From assembly GCA_047605685.1 (NCBI GenBank), contig JASGFF010000084.1, forward strand, positions 1 through 9,320: DNA of 9,320 nt. The letters run 5' to 3'. Position numbers and translations under genes: made by a program. The number at the start of each line of letters is the position of its first letter. The stretch's first letter is position 1. Below are positions 1 through 6,450 of this stretch, one piece after another. The DNA comes from JAUASV01 sp047605685 (GTDB taxonomy: Bacteria; Actinomycetota; Actinomycetes; Actinomycetales; Microbacteriaceae). The notes under the pieces were generated by a model. The model made no database searches. It was not told the origin of the DNA and saw nothing but the letters and a program-made list of their open reading frames with translations.

Positions 1-2
1 CC

Positions 3-1391
3 CGCGCCGCCGGGCAGCCGGGCCCCCGCGACCGCTTCCGGCCGACCGTCGTCGCCGTGCTGCTCGTGCTCGCCGTGGTGGCGGGGGCCCTCGCGGTCAC
101 GACCGCGCTCACCGGGCCGCGGCTGCGCTCCGCCGCCCTCGACGCCTCGGCGACCACCCGCTCGGACGCCCAACTGCGGCTCACCCTCGACCTGCCGCCC
201 GCGACCATCGCCGCCGAGGACGTGGAGGTCAGCCCCGACGTGACGGTGAGCGCCGAGGTGTCCGGATCGGTCGTCGTGCTCACCTTCGCCGCGCCGCTGC
301 GCGCCGACACCCGCTACACGGTGACGCTCGCGGGGGTGCGCAGCCGCTACGGCTCGCCGGCCGCTGACATCCGCTACCGCTTCACCACCGACACCGCCGA
401 GCTGTACTACCTCGACCGCTCGAGCGATCCCGACACCGTCTACCGGGCCGGTCTCGGCGCCGCCGGGACGAGCGACGCGGGATACACCGCCGTCTACACG
501 GCGCCGACGATCGACGCCTTCGTGCACGTCGGCTCGATCCTCGTCGTCGCCGCCGAGTCGGACGGCGAGAGCTCGCTCGCCGTCGTCGACATCGCTTCCG
601 GGGCCAGCGCCGCCGTCGAGCTGCCGACAACGGGCGTGGTGTCCCGGCTCGTGGCCGCCGACTCCGGCACCGTCGTCGCCGCGGTGTTCACGAGCGATGA
701 CGCCGAGGTCGGTCCGCTCTACGACGCCGCCCTGTTCACCGTCGACTTCGCGACATCGGTGCTCGACGAGGTCGCGGGCCTCTCCGGGCAGGTGGAGCAT
801 GTCGACGGCATCGCCGCCGTGCCCGGCTCGACCGCCTTCGCGGTGCACACGGACGCGGGCGACACCGCCCTCGTCGATCCGAGCGCCAGCGCCTCCGGCT
901 ACACGCCGCTCGGCTCGTTCACCGAGTTCGACGGCGTCGCGACGGACGGCGGGAGCGTCATCGTGGGCGATGCGGCGGGCACGATCGAGCTCTCCCTCGC
1001 CGACGGCTCGCAGACCCGGCTGCAGCCGAGCCCGATCGACGGCGTCGAGCCCTACGGCGGGCAGCTGCTGATGCTGCGCGACGGGGTGCGCATCCAGCGG
1101 GTCGCGATCCCGGACCCGGACTCCGGGCTGTTCAGCACGGAGGTGGTGCGCGACGACGGCAGCGTCTCGACACCGCTGTACGGGCAGGACGCGGATGCCG
1201 GCGAGGTGCTCGACATGAGCGTGAGCGCGAACGACCAGTACCTGGTGCTCGAGATCGACCCGGATGCCGACGACCTCTCCCGCGACGGCTATCTCGTCGA
1301 TCCCCGGCCGACCGATGTGCAGATCGTGGTCCTCGACGCCGAGACGGGGGAGAGCCTGCGCTTCGCCGCGGGGGGCGCCGTCGGCTGGTGA
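3..1391 (+). CDS. Membrane-anchored extracytoplasmic protein with Ig-like domain and probable beta-propeller (5' partial)
   Basis: The reading frame is open to the left edge. A GTG exists at 57, but it lies inside the hydrophobic segment and the in-frame codons before it encode a basic stretch (RDRFRP), so the true start is probably upstream and the gene is cut by the window; 462 residues are visible. Visible residues about 15-37 are a continuous hydrophobic helix (signal anchor or uncleaved signal peptide) with positive charges in front, so the rest should lie outside the membrane. Visible residues about 45-130 resemble a bacterial Ig-like (Big_5 type) strand pattern, ending in RYTVTLAGVRSRYG and YRFTTDTAELYYLDR. 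The remaining 330 residues are repeated short beta strands with D/G turns (VVDIASGASAAVEL, LFTVDFATSVLDEV, IVVLDAETGESLRF), as in a beta-propeller. No catalytic motif is seen and the function is unknown. It converges on the minus-strand gene at 1510-1782. Confidence 0.8.
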   Translation, partial: RAAGQPGPRDRFRPTVVAVLLVLAVVAGALAVTTALTGPRLRSAALDASATTRSDAQLRLTLDLPPATIAAEDVEVSPDVTVSAEVSGSVVVLTFAAPLRADTRYTVTLAGVRSRYGSPAADIRYRFTTDTAELYYLDRSSDPDTVYRAGLGAAGTSDAGYTAVYTAPTIDAFVHVGSILVVAAESDGESSLAVVDIASGASAAVELPTTGVVSRLVAADSGTVVAAVFTSDDAEVGPLYDAALFTVDFATSVLDEVAGLSGQVEHVDGIAAVPGSTAFAVHTDAGDTALVDPSASASGYTPLGSFTEFDGVATDGGSVIVGDAAGTIELSLADGSQTRLQPSPIDGVEPYGGQLLMLRDGVRIQRVAIPDPDSGLFSTEVVRDDGSVSTPLYGQDADAGEVLDMSVSANDQYLVLEIDPDADDLSRDGYLVDPRPTDVQIVVLDAETGESLRFAAGGAVGW

Positions 1392-1399
1392 CGGCGGTC

Positions 1400-1419
1400 G
1401 GCCCGGCGGTCGGCGGGCC
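1400..1419 (+). terminator. Possible short hairpin terminator after the first gene
   Basis: GGCCCG (1400-1405) and CGGGCC (1414-1419) form a perfect 6-bp all-GC stem around an 8-nt loop, starting 8 nt after the stop codon at 1389-1391. No T-run follows. The sequence is so GC-rich that short stems arise by chance, so this is weak. Confidence 0.25.
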
Positions 1420-1467
1420 CCGGTCGGCTTGCCGCTGAATCACACCGTCGGCGTCGGGTCGTCGGCG

Positions 1468-1513
1468 TCAGGCCGTTGACATCAGGCCGTTGACATCAGG
1501 CCGTTGACATCAG
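1468..1513. repeat. 14-bp tandem repeat, 3.3 copies
   Basis: The unit TCAGGCCGTTGACA occurs three times without a mismatch (1468-1481, 1482-1495, 1496-1509), followed by TCAG. The minus-strand DUF4031 gene takes its stop codon (TGA, 1512-1510) from the partial last copy. Because 14 is not a multiple of 3, the TGA triplets in the copies fall in all three frames on each strand, so the array closes all six frames between the two convergent genes. Replication slippage is the simplest origin. Confidence 0.95.
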
Positions 1514-1782
1514 AGGCCGCGCCTGACCCGCTGGCTCACCCGCAGCCCGCTCGCGGAGAGCCGGCGCGCGAGCTCCTTGCCGCCGACGGCGGCCGCGCCG
1601 AGCGCGAGGAGCTCGGCCACCCGGTGCGCCGGCACGTCGTAGTGGTCGCGGTCGAAGCCGCGCCTGGGCAGTCCGGCCGCGGCCGCGAAGGCGTGCAGCT
1701 CCTCGAGCGACTCGTCGCTCACCAGATGCGCCCAGAGCGTGCCGTGCGCCGGCCAGATGGGCTCGTCGATCAGCACCGTCAC
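1510..1782 (-). CDS. DUF4031 domain-containing protein
   Basis: A small soluble protein of 90 residues from the GTG at 1782. It carries the pattern I associate with DUF4031: VLIDEPIWPAHGTLWAHLVSD at the N-terminus, then ELHAFAAAAGLPRRGF, DRDHYDVP, and a basic C-terminal part (GGKELARRLSASGLRV). The conserved D, H, W and HYD residues are present, and the length fits a single-domain member. The biochemical function of the family is not known to me. The frame stays open upstream to 1923, but those residues are low-complexity and basic. An ATG at 1788 is two codons earlier. I prefer the GTG because a TAGGCT box ends exactly 7 nt before it, the spacing of a leaderless transcript, whereas the ATG would lie before the expected transcription start. 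It is divergent from the rplU promoter. Confidence 0.85.
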   Translation of the reverse strand: MTVLIDEPIWPAHGTLWAHLVSDESLEELHAFAAAAGLPRRGFDRDHYDVPAHRVAELLALGAAAVGGKELARRLSASGLRVSQRVRRGL

Positions 1783-1789
1783 CCCCATG

Positions 1790-1795
1790 AGCCTA
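1790..1795 (-). promoter_or_regulatory. Leaderless-type -10 box (TAGGCT) for the DUF4031 gene
   Basis: On the minus strand TAGGCT (1795-1790) matches the actinobacterial TANNNT -10 pattern. It is followed by 7 nt and then GTG at 1782, so transcription would start at or next to the start codon. No Shine-Dalgarno sequence is visible and no clear -35 box is present. The same arrangement occurs in front of proA and the gene at 6464. Confidence 0.5.
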
Positions 1796-1844
1796 CGATC
1801 GTGGCGACCGGGCCCAGGACGGCGCGACGCGCCGCGGCCCGCGT

Positions 1845-1874
1845 TTGACCGTGCCGTGACCGATCGCGTATTCT
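1845..1874 (+). promoter_or_regulatory. Sigma-70-type promoter of rplU-rpmA
   Basis: TTGACC (1845-1850, five of six bases matching TTGACA) and TATTCT (1869-1874, four of six matching TATAAT) are separated by 18 bp. It is the best promoter match I see in the window, as expected for a ribosomal-protein operon. Transcription would start near 1881 and leave a leader of roughly 95 nt before rplU. Confidence 0.65.
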
Positions 1875-1880
1875 TGTTGG

Positions 1881-1976
1881 TCGGCGTGCGCTGAGCTGTG
1901 CTCGCGCGTCGGGTCGTGCCCACCGTGGGCGGGGCCCGGTCCGCCGAAGCTTCCTATTTCGAGTAAGGGTTCCCAC
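1881..1976 (+). promoter_or_regulatory. rplU 5' leader with alternative hairpins
   Basis: Between the predicted transcription start and the GTG of rplU there is no coding sequence. GCCCA (1918-1922) pairs with TGGGC (1926-1930). GGCGG (1928-1932) can instead pair with CCGCC (1941-1945); the two stems share bases and exclude each other. A Shine-Dalgarno-like AAGGG (1965-1969) lies 7 nt before the start. A role in autoregulation by L21 is only a possibility and I did not recognise a known leader family. Confidence 0.3.
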
Positions 1977-2285
1977 GTGGTTTACGCAATCGTGCGCGCC
2001 GGCGGCCGTCAGGAGAAGGTCGAGGTCGGCTCCGTCGTCGTCCTCGACCGCATCGCCGGCGACGCTGACGGCACCGTCAAGCTGTCCCCGGTCCTCCTCG
2101 TCGACGGTGACACTGTCACCCACGACGCGAAGGCCCTCGCGAAGGTGACCGTCACCGCCGAGGTGCTCGGCGACGAGCGCGGCCCCAAGATCGTCATCCA
2201 GAAGTTCAAGAACAAGACCGGATACCGCAAGCGCCAGGGCCACCGCCAGGAGCTCACGCGGGTCAAGGTCACGAGCATCGCGTAA
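1977..2285 (+). CDS. rplU: 50S ribosomal protein L21 (bL21)
   Basis: A structural protein of the large ribosomal subunit that contacts 23S rRNA. The 102 residues match the usual bacterial length. The N-terminus MVYAIVRAGGRQEKVEVGSV is the family signature (YAIVxxGGxQxKV), and the C-terminus holds the basic RNA-binding part (KIVIQKFKNKTGYRKRQGHRQ) ending in TRVKVTSI. The start is a GTG preceded by AAGGG at 7 nt; the next possible start would remove the conserved first strand. rpmA follows after 15 bp, so the two are cotranscribed from the promoter at 1845-1874. This pairing with rpmA and obgE is typical of bacteria. Confidence 0.98.
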   Translation: MVYAIVRAGGRQEKVEVGSVVVLDRIAGDADGTVKLSPVLLVDGDTVTHDAKALAKVTVTAEVLGDERGPKIVIQKFKNKTGYRKRQGHRQELTRVKVTSIA

Positions 2286-2300
2286 GGCGGCGAGTCAGAC

Positions 2301-2555
2301 ATGGCACACAAGAAGGGCGCAAGCTCCACCCGCAACGGCCGCGACTCCAACGCGCAGCGCCTCGGCGTCAAGCGCTTCGGCGGCCAGCTCGTCGCGGCCG
2401 GCGAGATCCTCGTCCGCCAGCGCGGCACACACTTCCACCCCGGCGCTAACGTCGGCCGGGGCGGCGACGACACCCTGTTCGCGCTCGCGGCGGGCGCCGT
2501 CGAGTTCGGCAGCAAGGGCGGCCGCAAGGTCGTCAACATCGTCACGGCGAGCTGA
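2301..2555 (+). CDS. rpmA: 50S ribosomal protein L27 (bL27)
   Basis: A large-subunit protein whose N-terminal tail reaches the peptidyl-transferase centre. It has 84 residues, normal for the family, with the signature MAHKKGASSTRNGRDSNAQR, then LGVKRFGGQ, the RQRGTHFHPGANVGRGGDDTLFA core and a short C-terminal strand. The protein starts directly at MAHKKG, so there is no cleavable N-terminal extension of the Firmicutes type processed by Prp. It lies 15 bp after rplU with only a weak GGCGGCGAG upstream. A strong hairpin begins 15 bp after its stop codon. Confidence 0.98.
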   Translation: MAHKKGASSTRNGRDSNAQRLGVKRFGGQLVAAGEILVRQRGTHFHPGANVGRGGDDTLFALAAGAVEFGSKGGRKVVNIVTAS

Positions 2556-2570
2556 CGACGATACGACAGC

Positions 2571-2610
2571 ACAAGGATGGGGGCGGGCTTCGGCCCGCCC
2601 CCATCCTTGT
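2571..2610 (+). terminator. Strong hairpin terminator after rpmA (18-bp stem, UUCG loop)
   Basis: Positions 2571-2588 and 2593-2610 are perfectly complementary over 18 bp, closed by a C(TTCG)G tetraloop (2589-2592), one of the most stable RNA loops known. The upper stem is GGGGGCGGGC paired with GCCCGCCCCC. There is no real T-run after it, only TTGT inside the stem foot, so it resembles the U-poor terminators common in high-GC actinobacteria. It may also protect the rplU-rpmA mRNA 3' end or allow some readthrough into obgE. Confidence 0.85.
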
Positions 2611-2661
2611 GCCCGGCGGGATCTTCGGCGAGGCGCCCGGCGGGCGGAGGGAGCGAGGCGG

Positions 2662-4179
2662 ATGTCCGGCTTCATCGACACCGTGACGCTGCACCTGCAG
2701 GCGGGGCACGGCGGCAACGGCTGCGTGAGCGTCAAGCGGGAGAAGTTCAAACCCCTCGCCGGCCCCGACGGCGGCGACGGCGGCGACGGCGGCGACATCG
2801 TGCTGCTGGCCGACCCGCAGGTGACGACGCTGCTGGCCTACCAGCGCTCCCCGCACCGCAGGAGCGAGAACGGCCAGCCGGGCATGGGCGACTTCCGGGC
2901 CGGCACCTCCGGCGCCGAGACGCTGCTGCCGGTGCCGGTCGGCACCGTCGTCAAGGACGCCGCGGGCACGGAGCTCGTCGACCTCGCCGAGCCGGGCAGC
3001 CGCTTCGTCGTCGCCCGCGGCGGCCGGGGCGGCCTCGGCAACGCGGCGCTCGCGAGCACGCGGCGCCGGGCGCCCGGCTTCGCGCTGCTCGGCACGCCCG
3101 GCCAGGGCGGCGACGTGGTGCTCGAGCTCAAGGTCGTCGCGGACGTCGCGCTCGTCGGCTACCCGAGCGCGGGCAAGTCCAGCCTGATCGCGGCGATCAG
3201 CGCCGCGCGGCCGAAGATCGCCGACTACCCGTTCACGACGCTCACACCGAACCTCGGCGTCGTCGAGAGCGGCTCGACGCGCTTCACGGTCGCCGACGTG
3301 CCGGGGCTCATCGAGGGGGCCAGCGCCGGGCGTGGCCTCGGTCTGGAGTTCCTGCGCCACGTCGAGCGCTGCAGCGCGCTGTTGCACGTGCTCGACTGCG
3401 CCACGCTCGAGCCCGGTCGGGATCCGATCAGCGACCTCGACGTGGTCCTCGCTGAGCTCGCCGCCTACCCCGTGCCCGCCGGCCAGCGCCCGCTGCTCGA
3501 GCGGCCACAGCTCGTCGCGCTCAACAAGGCGGATGTCCCCGAGGCGCACGAGCTCGCCGAGCTGGTGCGCCCGGAGCTGGAGGCCCGTGGCTATCGGGTG
3601 TTCGAGATCTCCGCGGTGTCGCACACCGGCCTGCGTGCGCTGTGCTTCGCACTCGCCGAGCTCGTGGAGCGTGACCGGGCCGAGCGGCGCGCGGCGCCGG
3701 CGCCCGAGCGGCTCGTGCTGCGGCCGCGCGCCGTGGACGGCAGGGACTTCGACATCCGGGTCGAGGGCGGCAGCCACGGCTCGGTGTACCGGGTGCTGGG
3801 CGCGAAGCCGGAGCGCTGGGTGCTGCAGACGGACTTCGCGAATGAGGAGGCGGTCGGCTACCTCGCCGACCGGCTTGCCCGGCTCGGCGTCGAGGAGGAG
3901 CTGTTCCGGCTCGGCGCCACACCCGGGGCGACGGTGGAGATCGGCTCCCACGTGTTCGACTGGGAGCCGACGATCGCCTCCGCGGCCGAGCTGGTGACGG
4001 GCCCGCGCGGCACCGACGCCCGCCTCGCGGAGGGCGAGCGGCGCACGAGCCGGGAGCGGCGCGAGTCGTACCGGGAGCGGATGGACGCCAAGGCCGCCGC
4101 CCGTGCCGAGCTCGACGCGGAGCGCGCGGCCGGGCTGTGGACCGACGACGAGGGCTTCGAGGTGCGCGATGACCGCTAG
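2662..4179 (+). CDS. obgE: GTPase Obg/CgtA, 50S ribosome assembly
   Basis: An essential GTPase in most bacteria that binds the 50S subunit late in assembly and links it to the stringent response. The 505 residues fall into three domains. Residues 1-160 are the glycine-rich Obg fold (FIDTVTLHLQAGHGGNGCVSV, REKFKPLAGPDGG, RGGRGGLGN). Residues about 161-335 are the G domain, with P-loop GYPSAGKSS at 166-174, TT of switch I at 192-193, DVPG at 212-215, NKAD at 288-291 and SAV at 317-319. Residues about 350-440 are the OCT domain (DIRVEGGSHGSVYRVLG, FDWEP). A charged, probably helical tail (440-505) follows, as in other actinobacterial Obg proteins. GGAGGGAG (2646-2653) gives an 8-nt spacing to the ATG. 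The last 11 bp overlap proB. No separate promoter is obvious. Confidence 0.97.
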   Translation: MSGFIDTVTLHLQAGHGGNGCVSVKREKFKPLAGPDGGDGGDGGDIVLLADPQVTTLLAYQRSPHRRSENGQPGMGDFRAGTSGAETLLPVPVGTVVKDAAGTELVDLAEPGSRFVVARGGRGGLGNAALASTRRRAPGFALLGTPGQGGDVVLELKVVADVALVGYPSAGKSSLIAAISAARPKIADYPFTTLTPNLGVVESGSTRFTVADVPGLIEGASAGRGLGLEFLRHVERCSALLHVLDCATLEPGRDPISDLDVVLAELAAYPVPAGQRPLLERPQLVALNKADVPEAHELAELVRPELEARGYRVFEISAVSHTGLRALCFALAELVERDRAERRAAPAPERLVLRPRAVDGRDFDIRVEGGSHGSVYRVLGAKPERWVLQTDFANEEAVGYLADRLARLGVEEELFRLGATPGATVEIGSHVFDWEPTIASAAELVTGPRGTDARLAEGERRTSRERRESYRERMDAKAAARAELDAERAAGLWTDDEGFEVRDDR

Positions 4180-5014
4180 GACGCAGGTGACGGATGCCCG
4201 TCGCATCGTCGTCAAGGTGGGCTCCTCGAGCGTGAGCGGCGAGAACGCCGGCCAGATCGGTTTCCTCGTCGACGTCCTCGCGGCCGTGCACGCCCGCGGG
4301 GTCGAGGTCGTGCTCGTGTCGTCCGGTGCCATCGCCACGGCCATCCCGTTCCTGGAGCTGGCCGGACGGCCGAGCGACCTCGCCACCCAGCAGGCCGCGG
4401 CGGCGGTGGGGCAGAACATCCTCATCAACCGCTACCAGCAGAGCCTGCGGCGGCACTCGATCGTGGCCGGTCAGGTGCTGCTCACGGCCGGGGACCTGGA
4501 GAACCCGACCCACCGCTCGAACGCGGCGCGCGCCATGGACCGGCTGCTCGGCCTGCGGATCCTGCCGATCGTCAACGAGAACGACACGGTGGCGACGCAC
4601 GAGATCCGCTTCGGCGACAACGACCGGCTCGCGGCGCTGGTCGCCGAGCTGATCGGTGCCGAGCTGCTCGTGCTGCTCTCGGATGTCGACGCGCTCTACA
4701 CGGCGCCGCCGGGGGAGCCAGGGGCCGTGCGCATCGCGCACGTTCCCTACGGCGACGACCTCGCCGGAGTGAGGATCGGCTCGATCGGCGTGGCCGGGGT
4801 CGGCACCGGGGGAGCGGGCACCAAGGTCTCCGCCGCCCAGCACGCCGCCGCCCACGGCACCCCGGTGCTGCTCACCTCGACGGCTCTCGTCGGCGATGCC
4901 CTCGCCGGCGCCCCCGTCGGCACCTGGTTCGACGCCCGCCCGGCACCCGCCGCCGCCGCTCCGCCCCCCGCCGATTCGTCCCAATTGGGACGGATCGAGC
5001 CGTCGAACCGGTAA
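4169..5014 (+). CDS. proB: Glutamate 5-kinase, short form without PUA domain
   Basis: Phosphorylates L-glutamate to gamma-glutamyl phosphate, the first and usually feedback-inhibited step of proline synthesis. The amino-acid-kinase fold is complete: KVGSS (16-20), SSGA (51-54), NENDT (136-140), FGDND (148-152), LLSDVDALYT (169-178) and GTGGAGTK (212-219), ending at GTWFDARP near 257. It is 281 residues against about 367 for E. coli ProB, because the C-terminal PUA domain is missing; only a low-complexity tail (APAAAAPPPADSSQ) follows. The last residues come from a palindrome and from the first copy of a repeat, which also supplies the TAA stop. I chose the ATG at 4169 (GAGG 6 nt upstream, 11-bp overlap with obgE). 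A GTG at 4187 is a good alternative with AGGA at 5 nt. Confidence 0.95.
   Translation: MTARTQVTDARRIVVKVGSSSVSGENAGQIGFLVDVLAAVHARGVEVVLVSSGAIATAIPFLELAGRPSDLATQQAAAAVGQNILINRYQQSLRRHSIVAGQVLLTAGDLENPTHRSNAARAMDRLLGLRILPIVNENDTVATHEIRFGDNDRLAALVAELIGAELLVLLSDVDALYTAPPGEPGAVRIAHVPYGDDLAGVRIGSIGVAGVGTGGAGTKVSAAQHAAAHGTPVLLTSTALVGDALAGAPVGTWFDARPAPAAAAPPPADSSQLGRIEPSNR
4973..4996. repeat. 24-bp palindrome in the 3' end of proB
   Basis: Two 12-bp arms (4973-4984 and 4985-4996) meet at the centre CCAATTGG. They match except for one T/G position that would be a wobble pair in RNA. The core CGTCCCAATTGGGACG is perfect. It encodes proB residues about 269-276 and sits 7 bp before the first copy of the direct repeat at 5004. 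With no loop and no T-run it is not a clean intrinsic terminator. It could be a protein-binding site or part of an inserted repeat element. Confidence 0.85.
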
Positions 5015-5079
5015 ATCGGGACCATCCGACCGAACCGGTAGGACCATCCGACCGAACCGGTAAACCGGGACCGTCCGAC
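5004..5079. repeat. 22-27-bp tandem repeat, three copies, in the proB-proA gap
   Basis: The unit begins CGAACCGGTA, continues with a 4-5 bp variable part and ends GGACCATCCGAC. Copy 1 spans 5004-5030 (27 bp), copy 2 spans 5031-5052 (22 bp, lacking 5 bp after GGTA), and copy 3 spans 5053-5079 (27 bp, with CCGTCC in place of CCATCC). The repeats abut, with no spacers. Copy 1 contains the proB stop codon. Each unit includes the 6-bp palindrome ACCGGT. The array ends 65 bp before the proA -10 box. Confidence 0.9.
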
Positions 5080-5144
5080 CGTTCGTGCGCACGACGGATT
5101 CGCGCGCACCGGCCGGCGGCGACCAGGTCGGACGACCGGGCGAC

Positions 5145-5150
5145 TACGCT
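5145..5150 (+). promoter_or_regulatory. Leaderless-type -10 box (TACGCT) for proA
   Basis: TACGCT fits TANNNT and is followed by exactly 7 nt (CGATGCC) and then the ATG of proA at 5158. There is no Shine-Dalgarno sequence, which fits transcription starting at the A of the ATG. No good -35 hexamer is seen at 16-18 bp upstream. This would give proA its own promoter, separate from obgE-proB. Confidence 0.55.
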
Positions 5151-5157
5151 CGATGCC

Positions 5158-6435
5158 ATGACCGAGACGCTCGTCGACAGCCGCGTCGCCACCGCCCTGA
5201 CCGCCAAGCTCGATGCCGCTCAGGCCGCCGCCCGAGCGCTCGCCACCACCTCCACGAGTGTCAAGGACGCCGCGCTCGCCACGATCGGCCGCGCCGTGCT
5301 CGGCAGTGCCGACCGTATCCTCCAGGCCAACGCCGCGGACCTCGCCCGTGGTCGCGAGAACGGACTGGCCACCGGCCTGCTCGACCGGCTCACGCTCTCC
5401 CCGGCGCGTCTCGAGGGGCTCGCCTCGGCGCTCACGCAGATCATCGCGATCCCGGATCCGGTCGGCCAGGTGCTGCGCGGCTCGACGCTTCCCAACGGCC
5501 TCGCCCTCACCCAGGTTCGCGTGCCCTTCGGCGTGGTCGGCGCGATCTACGAGGCTCGGCCGAACGTCACCATCGACATCGCCGCTCTCGCGTTGAAGAG
5601 CGGCAACGCTGTGGTGCTGCGCGGCGGCAGCGCCGCCGAGCGCACGAACGCCGCGCTCGTCGCGGTCATCCAGGCGGCGCTGATCGAGGCGGGCCTGCCC
5701 GCGGAGTCGGTGCAGACGATCGACGAGCTCGGTCGGGAGGGGGCCGCCGCGCTCATGCAGGCCCGGGGCCGGGTCGACGTGCTCGTGCCGCGCGGCAGCG
5801 CGCAGCTCATCGACACCGTGGTGCGGGAGTCCACGGTGCCGGTCATCGAGACCGGTGCCGGGGTCGTGCACATCTACGTGGACGAGAGCGCGGATGCCGC
5901 ATCCGCCGCCGCCATCGTGCACAACGCCAAGGTGCAGCGCCCCAGCGTCTGCAACGCCGTCGAGACCGTGCTCGTGCACGCCGGCGCGGTCGAGCGGGTG
6001 CTGCCCGGCATCGTCGCCGCCCTGCGCGCCGACGGGGTGACGCTGCACGCCGAGCCGCGCGCGGCCGCGCTCATCGAGGGGGCCGTCCCGGCCGGCGACG
6101 ACGACTTCGCGATCGAGCACATGAGCCTCGACCTCAACGTCAAGATCGTCGACGACCTCGACGAGGCGATCGGGCACATCCGTCGTTACTCGACGAAGCA
6201 CACCGAGTCGATCCTCACCGCGGACCTGGCGAGCGCCGAGCGCTTCCTCGCCGAGGTCGACTCGGCCGTGGTCATGGTCAACGCCTCGACGCGTTTCACC
6301 GACGGCGGCGAGTTCGGCTTCGGCGCCGAGGTGGGCATCTCGACGCAGAAGCTGCACGCCCGCGGGCCGATGGGCCTGCCCGAGCTCACCAGCACGAAGT
6401 GGATCGTGCGCGGCAGCGGCCAGGTGCGCGGCTGA
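5158..6435 (+). CDS. proA: Gamma-glutamyl phosphate reductase
   Basis: Catalyses NADPH-dependent reduction of gamma-glutamyl phosphate to glutamate semialdehyde, the second step of proline synthesis after ProB. The 425 residues are close to the family's usual length of about 417 and show the aldehyde-dehydrogenase-like fold: VPFGVVGAIYEARPNVTIDIAALALKSGN (122-150), VLRGGSAAERTN (153-164), DVLVPRGSAQLI (207-218), PVIETGAGVVHIYVD (228-242), the catalytic cysteine in QRPSVCNAVET (Cys265), FAIEHMSLDLNVKIV, and the C-terminal FTDGGEFGFGAEVGISTQKLHARGPMGL signature. The start is the ATG at 5158, 7 nt after a TACGCT box and without a ribosome binding site, so probably leaderless. It is 143 bp from proB, with a repeat array between them. 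All key residues are intact. Confidence 0.98.
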   Translation: MTETLVDSRVATALTAKLDAAQAAARALATTSTSVKDAALATIGRAVLGSADRILQANAADLARGRENGLATGLLDRLTLSPARLEGLASALTQIIAIPDPVGQVLRGSTLPNGLALTQVRVPFGVVGAIYEARPNVTIDIAALALKSGNAVVLRGGSAAERTNAALVAVIQAALIEAGLPAESVQTIDELGREGAAALMQARGRVDVLVPRGSAQLIDTVVRESTVPVIETGAGVVHIYVDESADAASAAAIVHNAKVQRPSVCNAVETVLVHAGAVERVLPGIVAALRADGVTLHAEPRAAALIEGAVPAGDDDFAIEHMSLDLNVKIVDDLDEAIGHIRRYSTKHTESILTADLASAERFLAEVDSAVVMVNASTRFTDGGEFGFGAEVGISTQKLHARGPMGLPELTSTKWIVRGSGQVRG

Positions 6436-6450
6436 GCAGCGGGGCCTCGG

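Noticed and set aside
1476..1509. Three TTGACA hexamers that look like -35 boxes
   Set aside because: They are part of the 14-bp repeat, no -10-like box follows at 16-19 bp, and the nearest plus-strand gene is more than 460 bp away with its own promoter.
1789..1923. N-terminal extension of the DUF4031 protein up to the ATG at 1923
   Set aside because: The extra residues are basic and low-complexity and would overlap the rplU promoter. The domain begins at the GTG at 1782 with a -10 box at the right spacing.
2611..2645. Direct repeat GCCCGGCGGG at 2611 and 2635 before obgE
   Set aside because: Ten bases of pure G/C in such a GC-rich background are weak evidence, and no promoter or operator pattern surrounds them.
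2767..2796. GACGGCGGC 9-bp repeat in obgE
   Set aside because: It encodes the Asp-Gly-Gly run of the normal glycine-rich Obg fold, so it reflects protein constraint rather than a separate element.
5004..5079. CRISPR-like direct repeats
   Set aside because: The units abut with no unique spacers, unit length varies, and no cas gene is near.
5083..5094. 12-bp palindrome TCGTGCGCACGA between the repeats and proA
   Set aside because: The pairing stops at the next base on each side, no T-run follows, and a GC-rich palindrome of this length is expected by chance often enough to give it no weight.
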